Shown: piece after piece, positions 1 to 6,146 of the stretch | How positions within the stretch are numbered: position 1 is the stretch's first letter | Layout of the letters: each line of letters starts with the position of its first letter | Assembly: GCA_964627605.1 (NCBI GenBank) | Contig: CAZVGZ010000059.1 | Coordinates: 1 to 12,180 of the forward strand | Direction of reading: 5' to 3' | Length of the DNA stretch: 12,180 nucleotides | Source of the DNA: CAZVGZ01 sp964627605 | GTDB taxonomy: Bacteria > Latescibacterota > MWCZ01 > CAZVGZ01 | Program-made: the position numbers and the translations under genes | The notes under the pieces: model-generated | Told to the model about the DNA's origin: nothing | Databases searched by the model: none | The model's input: only the letters and a program-made list of their open reading frames with translations

Positions 1-95
1 CAGGACAGCCTGCACCACTCATATCAAATCTTTCCAGCTTGAAGGGTGCACTCCAGACCCTAACTGATCCAAGCTCATATACCTATTTTCTGTAT

Positions 96-1256
96 ATGAC
101 TCCTCGTGAAAGATTTCTAGCCGTAGCCCGCTTCGAGACGCCAGACTACGTGCCGATATTTGCATTCAGCGGTGCACCGGGGATGTCTGGCGGCTGTATG
201 AAAAAGACCCACGACCGTCTGGTGGCGACAGGAATGCCAGCAGAGGTGGATGGGTGCATCCGTCTGGGCGAGCCGAGAAAAGTCGATGGATGGTGCCGCT
301 ACTGGGGTACCGCCGGGGCGATCTATCCTGAGTTTGGTCTGTCAGGGGGCGCAGAGGGGTTCAAGACCACCTGCCGCGAAGAAGACGGCCACGAGATCAT
401 CGAATCCGAAAACGGTTCGATTACCCGCCAGGTGATCGACAACGACATCACCTACTCAATGCCGGAATTCATCCGCTTTCCGGTCAGAGACAGAGAGTCG
501 TGGGAGTTTTTTAAGGATCGAAGCACCCCAAAAACCTACATGCCCAGAGACGAAATGGAGGCGCTGTGCAGGGAGTTGGACACCCGTGACACACCGCTCT
601 GCGTTGGGGCATGGGGAACATATGGGTTTATCAGAGGGCGTCTGGGGCCACAGGCAGCCAGCCTGATGTTCTACGACGATCCCGAACTGATCCACGAGAT
701 GATGGACTGGCTCTATCAACAGCTCGAGAATGAGGTGTTTCCTCTGATAGAGCGGCTAAAGCCAGAGGTCGTCATGATGGCGGAGGACTGCTGCTACAAT
801 CACGGGATGCTGATAAAGCCCCAACAGTTCCACGAATTTTTTGGGAAATACTACGACGCGGTGAGCGGGTGCGCCTACGCGAATGGTGCCGAGGTTGTAA
901 TCGTGGACACCGACGGCAACGCGATGGAGTTCACAGGAGTTGCCCAGTCACACGGCACAAACGCCATATGCCCCAACGAAGTAAAGGCTGGCAACGATCT
1001 TTTTGCGTTGCGGGAAAAACACCCCAAATTCCTGCTATTCGGTGGTCTGGAAAAGGAGACCGTCAACGAGGGCAATCACGGCGACATCGAGCGGGAGATT
1101 ATGTCCAAAGTACCGCCACTTCTTAAGTTGGGTGGCTACTTCCCCAACGGCGACCACGGCATTCAGCCGCCGGTGACATTCCCCAATCTCTGCAAATTCA
1201 TGACGCTCCTCCACGAAGTCTGCGGCAACCCGGAAGGCGAATTTCCGAGAATGTAG
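96..1256 (+). CDS. URO-D superfamily protein (uroporphyrinogen decarboxylase / corrinoid methyltransferase-like)
   Basis: A 386-residue protein of the uroporphyrinogen decarboxylase superfamily. It opens with MTPRERFLAVARFETPDYVP, the usual N-terminus of the divergent, non-HemE branch, and it lacks the RxxGRY-type segment expected early in true HemE. Further family landmarks are the EDCCYNHG segment, the VDTDGNAMEF segment, the GGLEKETV segment and a C-terminal GGYFPNGDHGIQPP segment. Relatives include MtaA/CmuA-type cobamide methyltransferases and many uncharacterised enzymes of candidate phyla, so a cytoplasmic methyl or decarboxylase role is possible but the substrate is unknown. The frame stays open back to a TTG at 39, but family alignment favours the ATG at 96. 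No Shine-Dalgarno precedes that ATG, and a TATTTT box at 84-89 raises the possibility of a leaderless mRNA. The gene ends directly against the stop codon of the convergent aldo/keto reductase remnant. Confidence 0.85.
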   Translation: MTPRERFLAVARFETPDYVPIFAFSGAPGMSGGCMKKTHDRLVATGMPAEVDGCIRLGEPRKVDGWCRYWGTAGAIYPEFGLSGGAEGFKTTCREEDGHEIIESENGSITRQVIDNDITYSMPEFIRFPVRDRESWEFFKDRSTPKTYMPRDEMEALCRELDTRDTPLCVGAWGTYGFIRGRLGPQAASLMFYDDPELIHEMMDWLYQQLENEVFPLIERLKPEVVMMAEDCCYNHGMLIKPQQFHEFFGKYYDAVSGCAYANGAEVVIVDTDGNAMEFTGVAQSHGTNAICPNEVKAGNDLFALREKHPKFLLFGGLEKETVNEGNHGDIEREIMSKVPPLLKLGGYFPNGDHGIQPPVTFPNLCKFMTLLHEVCGNPEGEFPRM

Positions 1257-1478
1257 TCACCCATGCACCACATCCCCAAATTTCTTGATTTCCCCTAATC
1301 TTTCGTCCTTCAGCGACACGTCTACAAGACCACCAGCATTTTCGTCCAACTCTGTCACACTCCTCGGCCCTGTCAGCACCACATCAACGTTCGGGTCCGT
1401 AAAACAGAACCTGTAGCACTCAGAGGCGATCTCTCGCTCAGGGATCGCCCGTTTGGGCAGTACAATTACGTTACTCAT
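1257..1478 (-). pseudogene. Aldo/keto reductase, C-terminal remnant
   Basis: This short frame encodes 73 residues that read as the extreme C-terminus of an aldo/keto reductase: CYRF, then the NVDVVLTGPRSVTELDEN segment, then EIKKFGDVVHG at the end. In complete family members (about 300-350 residues) that segment forms the last part of the TIM barrel and the cofactor-phosphate contacts. The barrel with the catalytic Asp-Tyr-Lys-His set is absent. The frame stays open upstream only to 1517, where a TGA closes it, and the TPR gene's promoter follows immediately, so there is no room for the rest. No Shine-Dalgarno is visible before the ATG at 1478. The family match is by recognition of the motif pattern. 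A functional small protein is possible but less likely than a 5'-deleted relic. Confidence 0.7.
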
Positions 1479-1601
1479 CGCATCGTCACCTATATGTGAA
1501 ATTTGGGGAGGATAGGATCAAGAATCGCTGATCGCCCTAACACCGCACCTGACGTACAGGTTCCATCGTAGTGAGATGGGTGCGGCAATCCCTATCGTCG
1601 C

Positions 1602-1631
1602 TTGACACGTCTTCCGTGCATTTGGTATTTT
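1602..1631 (+). promoter_or_regulatory. Sigma70-type promoter for the TPR gene
   Basis: A perfect -35 hexamer TTGACA (1602-1607) is followed after 18 bases by TATTTT (1626-1631), which matches four of six -10 positions. Transcription would start near 1638, giving a leader of about 28 bases before the ATG at 1667. It lies inside the frame that extends back to the GTG at 1571, which argues for the downstream start. Confidence 0.5.
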
Positions 1632-1666
1632 TAAGGCTGTTCAACCGGATTTTTCAGCTCCGAAAC

Positions 1667-2425
1667 ATGAGAGAGCCTAGATTGCCTTCAAAAAAGACTA
1701 ATCAACGACGCCAACAACAGTCGCAGCAGCGATCGCAACGGGGGATCGTGTTAGACACACGGGCCTTGGTGGTTGTAGGTGGGATATTTCTGGTGGGTTT
1801 TGCGATGGGCTGGATGGCCAACGGGTACTCCGGTGCAGCCAGTGGCGGACCGGCGGTTTGGCAGGGCGCAGCAGGTGGCGGTGCGCCTCAAGGGGATGAG
1901 CACGATCACCCGGAGCTTGTCGACCGCAATTTCACTTCGGAACTAGTGAGCATTCAAGCACGCCTTGGACAGAACCCGACTGACGCCGGGCTGTTGGTTC
2001 AGTTGGGCAATACCTACTTCGACCAGGGGATCGGTTTTTCGGCTCCTGGCCTGGAAGCCCAACGCGTTGAGACCTATCAGAACGCGATAAAGGCTTACGA
2101 AAAAGCGATCGCCGCTGGTGCGGAGAACGCCGACGTAGTAACCGATCTGGGCATCAGCCACCGTAGAGCGGGCAATTTCAAAAAGGCCGAGGAGCTATTT
2201 GTCCGAGCGACTACGCTCAGTCCGACTCACGTAAATAGTTGGCTCAATTTGGGAATATTACGGAGGTACGACCTGGACGACCCCGCCGGAGCGCGGGCCG
2301 CCTGGGAACGGTTGGTATCCATGCACCCGACAAGCCAAGCCGCGCAGCAGATAAGGGGCGAGCTGGCACTCCTACCACCTAAGATCGGGGGCACGACCAT
2401 CGAGGAGTTTATTCTGAGCCAGTAG
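1667..2425 (+). CDS. Membrane-anchored tetratricopeptide (TPR) protein
   Basis: A 252-residue protein. The N-terminus (residues 1-30) is very basic and glutamine-rich. It is followed by one hydrophobic segment at about residues 33-51 (ALVVVGGIFLVGFAMGWMA), then a glycine-rich linker to about residue 75. From about residue 87 the protein is helical: a long first TPR-like hairpin around 105-150, a clear TPR at about 154-187 (VVTDLGISHRRAGNFKKAEELF) and another at about 189-222. The positive-inside rule predicts a cytoplasmic tail and periplasmic TPRs. The architecture resembles CcmH/NrfG-type or generic scaffold TPR proteins, but no cytochrome-maturation gene is nearby, so the partner is unknown. 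The frame is open from a GTG at 1571. I chose the ATG at 1667 because a promoter lies between the two and the membrane anchor follows it sensibly. No clear Shine-Dalgarno is present. Confidence 0.8.
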   Translation: MREPRLPSKKTNQRRQQQSQQRSQRGIVLDTRALVVVGGIFLVGFAMGWMANGYSGAASGGPAVWQGAAGGGAPQGDEHDHPELVDRNFTSELVSIQARLGQNPTDAGLLVQLGNTYFDQGIGFSAPGLEAQRVETYQNAIKAYEKAIAAGAENADVVTDLGISHRRAGNFKKAEELFVRATTLSPTHVNSWLNLGILRRYDLDDPAGARAAWERLVSMHPTSQAAQQIRGELALLPPKIGGTTIEEFILSQ

Positions 2426-2451
2426 TTTAGTACCAGGCGCTTAGGCTCTTT

Positions 2452-2489
2452 GGCGGTCAGGCGGCATTGCGCGCCCGACCGTCTATTTT
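2452..2489 (+). terminator. Putative intrinsic terminator after the TPR gene
   Basis: Arms CGGTCAGGCG (2454-2463) and CGCCCGACCG (2472-2481) pair with one A/C mismatch around an 8-base loop. A G-U and a G-C pair at the base extend the stem. The T-rich run TCTATTTTA follows. It lies 26 bases past the TPR stop codon. It also overlaps the open frame upstream of the valS ATG, supporting the downstream valS start. It could act as a leader attenuator for valS instead; no T-box signature was seen. Confidence 0.5.
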
Positions 2490-2544
2490 ATGTACTCGCG
2501 CCAAAAAAAACAGCAGCGACGACTGATTCGATATTTGCAACATT

Positions 2545-2549
2545 AGGAG
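2545..2549 (+). promoter_or_regulatory. Ribosome binding site deciding the valS start
   Basis: AGGAG lies five bases before the ATG at 2555. It is the clearest Shine-Dalgarno in the plus-strand genes and selects this ATG over the upstream in-frame TTG at 2450. Confidence 0.75.
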
Positions 2550-2554
2550 CAACA

Positions 2555-5227
2555 ATGACTACGGCGACTGAATGGGCGCCTCAATACGACCATAACGAAG
2601 TGGAAAAAGGGTGGTATGAGCGGTGGGAGCAGGCGTCATACTTCCGCGCCGACGACACTTCGGACAAGCCACCGTTCTGCATAGTTATTCCGCCGCCAAA
2701 CGTCACCGGTGCGCTCCACATGGGCCACGCGCTGTTCGTGACGCTCCAGGACATCCTGACCAGGTGGCACCGAATGTTAGGCGACAACGCGCTCTGGCTT
2801 CCTGGCACGGACCATGCCGGTATCGCCACGCATATGGTTGTCGAGCGCAAGCTGTGGGAAGAGGAAAAGATCACACGCCACGACCTTGGTCGAGAGGGGT
2901 TTGTCGAGCGGGTGTGGGAGTGGAAAGAGGAGCATGGCGGGCGAATTACTGAACAGATGCGGGTGATGGGAGCTTCGTGCGATTGGGACCGCGAGCGGTT
3001 TACGATGGATGAAGGTCTGTGTTCGGCTGTGGTTGAGGCGTTTGTCAGGCTCTACGAAGAAGGGCTAATCTACCGCGCAAATCGTCTGATTAACTGGTGT
3101 CCGCGTTGCCACACCGCTTTGAGCGACCTTGAAGTCGAGCACGACGAAGGCCACCAGGGCCACCTTTGGGACATCGCCTACCCGGTCACCGGCACCGATC
3201 GACATCTTGTCGTGTCCACCACCCGCCCAGAGACCATGCTAGGGGACACCGCAGTGGCGGTGCATCCAGACGACGAGAGATACGCCGATCTCGTCGGACA
3301 GACGGTGACTCTCCCTCTGATGGATCGAGAAATCCCCATCATCGCCGACGAGATACTGGTGGACAAGGAATTTGGCTCTGGAGCTGTTAAGGTCACCTCT
3401 GCGCACGATTTTAACGACTTTGAGACTGGGGTCCGCCACAGCCTGGAGATGATCTCAATCCTTGATGAGGACGGAGTTGCCAACGAAAATGCTGGCGAGT
3501 ATCAAGGGTTGGACAGGTTTGAGGCACGAGAGAAGATTGTCTCCGACCTCGAGTCGTTGGGTTTGATGCGCGGAGTCAAAGATCACGCCCATCCCTTGGC
3601 AGCTTGCCAGAGGTGCGAAACCGTGGTTGAGCCGAGACTGTCGCTTCAGTGGTTTGTGGACATCAAGTCGCTTGCCAGTTCAGCGATTGACGCGGTGGTG
3701 AACGGCGACACCGTGATTCGGCCGGAATCGTGGACAAAGACGTATCTCAACTGGATGAACAACATTGAGGACTGGTGCATCTCTCGCCAGCTATGGTGGG
3801 GACACCAGATTCCGGCTTGGTTCTGCCAGGCTTGCAACGAGATAACCGTTGCCCGGGATGAACCATTGGCGTGCGGATCGTGTGGTAGCGCCAATATCGA
3901 GCGTGATCCAGATGTGCTCGATACCTGGTTTTCGTCAGGCTTGTGGCCGTTTTCGACGATGGGTTGGCCTGACACTGAGTCAAACGACGCGCTCAATACC
4001 TTCTATCCCACCGCGGTCATGGAGACCGGCTACGACATACTATTCTTGTGGGTGTCCAGGATGATGATATTGGGGCTGCACTTTATGGATGAGGTGCCGT
4101 TTAAGGAGGTGTATCTCCATGGGATGGTTTGCGCGGCTGATGGGCAGAAGATGTCCAAGGTCAAAGGCAATATTATCGATCCGTTGGATGTGGTTGAGGA
4201 GATCGGGGCCGATGCTCTGCGTTTCTCAATGGCCGCCGCCACAGGGCAGGGACACGTTGTCCGTGCCGACCAAGAACGGATGATGGGTTACCGCAACTTT
4301 ATCAACAAAATCTGGAACGCCGCCCGTTTCGCGTTGCCTCATGTCCAAGAGCTTGAACCAAGAGAGTTCGATGCTGATACACTTGACCTGTCATCAGCTG
4401 ATCGCTGGCTGCTCTCGCGCCTCAGTCGCACTGTGGAGTCGGTCAATTGTGAGTTGGCTGAGTTTCGGTTCAGCGACGCAGCGCTTACAATTTACCATTT
4501 TTTCTGGCACGAGCTGTGTGACTGGTATTTAGAGCTGATAAAGCCGCAGCTATTTGGCGAAGACTCTCCAAAGAGCGAAGCCACCAAAAGGACGCTGGTG
4601 CATGCCCTTGATGTGAGCCTGCGTGTTCTTCATCCATTCGCGCCGTTTATCACCGAAGAGATATGGCAGAAACTGCCGATCCCCCACGATGCCGAAAGCA
4701 TCATGATCAGCCCGTTTCCTACTGGAGACAAAGCGCTAATCGACGAGAACGCTGAGAGCCAGATATCCCTCGTTCAAGAAGTCATCGCTGGCATTAGAAA
4801 TGTCCGTGCGGAGATGAATGTGCCGCCTGGCAAACATGCGCCAGCTTTGATCCGCACCTCTGGAGCGCATCTCGATGCGCTGAACTGCCTGAGCGACTAT
4901 CTCACCGATCTCGCCAAGATCGAAAGCCTGACAATCGGCGCGAATGTGGAGAAACCAGCCCACTCTGGCACTGTGGTCATCGGCGATATGACTGAGGTCT
5001 ACGTGCCTCTGGAAGGTCTCATCGACGTCGATCAGGAGCGTGCGCGCCTCTCCAAAGAGCTTGGCAAACAGGAGAAATACGTCACAGGCCTCAAGAAAAA
5101 ACTCTCCAACGAGCAGTTCCTGTCTAAAGCGCCTCCCGAAGTGGTGGACGCCGAACGCGAAAAACTCACTGCGGGAGTCGGCCAGCAAGATCGCCTTCGA
5201 CGCAATTTGGACGCTTTGACGGCCTGA
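2555..5227 (+). CDS. valS: Valyl-tRNA synthetase
   Basis: A complete class I aminoacyl-tRNA synthetase of 890 residues that charges tRNA-Val in the cytoplasm. The ATP-binding PPPNVTGALHMGHA segment carries the HIGH-type motif HMGH at residues 55-58. The CP1 editing domain shows TTRPET at 222-227 and the VKVTSAHDFNDFE segment near 280-291. Zinc-binding-like cysteine pairs occur at C182/C185 and as a four-Cys ribbon C424/C427/C440/C443. The second signature is KMSKV at 532-536, where KMSKS is the commonest form. The anticodon-binding domain follows, then the ValRS-specific C-terminal coiled coil from about 822 to the end. The frame extends upstream to a TTG at 2450, but the ATG at 2555 has a good AGGAG at 2545-2549 and lies beyond the hairpin at 2452-2489. 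The length is normal for the family and no domain is missing. Confidence 0.97.
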   Translation: MTTATEWAPQYDHNEVEKGWYERWEQASYFRADDTSDKPPFCIVIPPPNVTGALHMGHALFVTLQDILTRWHRMLGDNALWLPGTDHAGIATHMVVERKLWEEEKITRHDLGREGFVERVWEWKEEHGGRITEQMRVMGASCDWDRERFTMDEGLCSAVVEAFVRLYEEGLIYRANRLINWCPRCHTALSDLEVEHDEGHQGHLWDIAYPVTGTDRHLVVSTTRPETMLGDTAVAVHPDDERYADLVGQTVTLPLMDREIPIIADEILVDKEFGSGAVKVTSAHDFNDFETGVRHSLEMISILDEDGVANENAGEYQGLDRFEAREKIVSDLESLGLMRGVKDHAHPLAACQRCETVVEPRLSLQWFVDIKSLASSAIDAVVNGDTVIRPESWTKTYLNWMNNIEDWCISRQLWWGHQIPAWFCQACNEITVARDEPLACGSCGSANIERDPDVLDTWFSSGLWPFSTMGWPDTESNDALNTFYPTAVMETGYDILFLWVSRMMILGLHFMDEVPFKEVYLHGMVCAADGQKMSKVKGNIIDPLDVVEEIGADALRFSMAAATGQGHVVRADQERMMGYRNFINKIWNAARFALPHVQELEPREFDADTLDLSSADRWLLSRLSRTVESVNCELAEFRFSDAALTIYHFFWHELCDWYLELIKPQLFGEDSPKSEATKRTLVHALDVSLRVLHPFAPFITEEIWQKLPIPHDAESIMISPFPTGDKALIDENAESQISLVQEVIAGIRNVRAEMNVPPGKHAPALIRTSGAHLDALNCLSDYLTDLAKIESLTIGANVEKPAHSGTVVIGDMTEVYVPLEGLIDVDQERARLSKELGKQEKYVTGLKKKLSNEQFLSKAPPEVVDAEREKLTAGVGQQDRLRRNLDALTA

Positions 5228-5263
5228 GTGAGTTGGCTTAACCTCCTTTACGTAATGTGTTTT

Positions 5264-5322
5264 GTGAGGCGGATTACCAGGATCTGTGGGCTCAGGTCCT
5301 TGGACGCCGCCTCATTTATTTT
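5264..5322 (+). terminator. Putative terminator of valS
   Basis: A perfect 8-base inverted repeat, TGAGGCGG (5265-5272) and CCGCCTCA (5307-5314), encloses an inner stem of CCAGGA (5277-5282) and TCCTTGG (5298-5304, one bulged base). TTTATTTT follows directly (5315-5322). It lies 36 bases past the valS stop. The loop is longer than in a textbook terminator, but stem plus T-run is convincing. Confidence 0.55.
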
Positions 5323-5368
5323 GAAGAAAATGCGATCTGGAGTCATCAATCCGGCTAATGAAACCGTC

Positions 5369-5374
5369 TATAGT
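5369..5374 (+). promoter_or_regulatory. Possible -10 box for the small sorting-domain gene
   Basis: TATAGT matches five of six -10 positions and lies about 50 bases before the ATG at 5427. No acceptable -35 is visible 16-18 bases upstream, so this is a weak call. The rest of 5323-5426 shows nothing else recognisable. Confidence 0.25.
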
Positions 5375-5426
5375 GTAGCGTAAGTAGCTGGATGATGATG
5401 CGTCACGACGCTTCGCCAGAGGTTCC

Positions 5427-5912
5427 ATGCCGTTTCCAAGATTGTCATTGGCAGTTTCCCTCACCGCCATTTTGGTTGCATCCGTACATGGGGAATGGAT
5501 TAAAATAACTCGTCCCCGCGATTGGGGGTATTTCGGGAAGAGCATCGCCATCGACGGCAACAATATCGTGATTGCCGAAAATGGCGGCGGCTACGTCTAT
5601 TCGGAGGAGCCTGAGGGTTCTTCGAGTGTCGTAGATGCTGTATCGCTGGGTTCAAATCACCCGAATCCGTTCAACGGTTCGACCACAATAGATTTCGATC
5701 TTGCCGCGACCGAACCGATCTCCGTCGTGATTCACAACATGCTGAGGCAGCATGTTAGGACGCTCGTGGATGGCACACTGCCCGCTGGTCGTCAGTCGTT
5801 GGTTTGGGACGGTACCGACGACGACGGACGTTTCGCCAACAGCGGCGTATACATTTTCACGTTGCGTAAGTCAACTACGACACATTGGCGCCGGATGGTT
5901 CTTCTGCGGTAG
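5427..5912 (+). CDS. Small secreted protein: one FG-GAP-like blade plus FlgD-like/type IX-style C-terminal domain
   Basis: A 161-residue protein. Residues 1-22 form a Sec signal peptide (basic R5, hydrophobic SLAVSLTAILVASV, likely cut after VHG). Residues 31-59 resemble one integrin/FG-GAP beta-propeller repeat: GYFGKSIAIDGNNIVIA followed by GGGYVYS. Residues 77-161 form a FlgD Ig-like/T9SS type A-like domain: NHPNPFNGSTTIDFDL, then the WDGTDDDGR turn, then NSGVYIFTLR, ending in RRMVLLR. In FCB-group bacteria such C-terminal domains route proteins across the outer membrane or attach them to the surface. Complete relatives usually carry many FG-GAP blades, so one blade suggests a protein shortened by internal deletion or a minimal surface protein. 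The ATG at 5427 has a weak AGAGG upstream. Whether it still folds and is secreted is open. Confidence 0.75.
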   Translation: MPFPRLSLAVSLTAILVASVHGEWIKITRPRDWGYFGKSIAIDGNNIVIAENGGGYVYSEEPEGSSSVVDAVSLGSNHPNPFNGSTTIDFDLAATEPISVVIHNMLRQHVRTLVDGTLPAGRQSLVWDGTDDDGRFANSGVYIFTLRKSTTTHWRRMVLLR

Positions 5913-6146
5913 GCCTCGGTGTCTATCCACGCGTAGCTTTCCGGCATCCGGTCCCGCAATACGATCTCTCCCTCCAAAATAAACGGATGCCCGATGGAAA
6001 CTCCTGAACGCTCGAACGTGATCTGAATTTTTGGCGATCAGCACCGTGCGCAAGCGTTGGGCGTGAGCGCACGCGACTTCAGGAGATGCTCGCCAGATGG
6101 ATCAGCGACACCGGCGACGAGTTTGAGCTGCCTGTGATCTAGGCCA
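5913..6146. other. Intergenic debris between two convergent genes
   Basis: The stretch between the sorting-domain gene and the repeat lipoprotein gene has no intact gene. Its right half holds the sulfatase-like tail. Its left half, read on the minus strand from about 6033 to 5913, is open and protein-like (for example FERSGVSIGHPFILEGE, then MPESYAWIDTEAYRR). That frame is closed by a TGA just upstream and runs into the 3' end of the sorting-domain gene. I do not recognise the family. No terminator or promoter stood out. Confidence 0.4.
6014..6142 (+). pseudogene. Sulfatase-like C-terminal remnant, frameshifted
   Basis: From 6074 the plus strand reads RLQEMLARWISDTGDEFELP and then two residues and a TAG at 6140-6142, the typical tail of sulfatases (an RL-x-x-ML-x-x-W-x-x-x-TGD helix). 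Upstream, 6014-6073 can be read as ERDLNFLA and then DQHRAQALGVSA only by changing frame around 6033 and again near 6072. That matches the LYDL-x-x-DP...NLA-x-x-P linker that precedes the tail in intact sulfatases. In the frame of the tail a TGA at 6005-6007 closes the reading. The catalytic domain with the formylglycine motif is absent. This is a recognition call on a short stretch, so confidence is limited. Confidence 0.35.

Noticed and set aside
39..95. N-terminal extension of the URO-D gene from a TTG at 39
   Set aside because: The extra 19 residues do not resemble the family, and the MTPRERF start at 96 matches the usual N-terminus.
1571..1666. N-terminal extension of the TPR protein from a GTG at 1571
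   Set aside because: A strong promoter (TTGACA, 18 bases, TATTTT) lies within it, and the membrane anchor is better placed after the ATG at 1667.
4736..5188. 150-codon minus-strand open frame inside valS
   Set aside because: It is antisense to the conserved ValRS C-terminal domain and coiled coil and shows no independent family signal.
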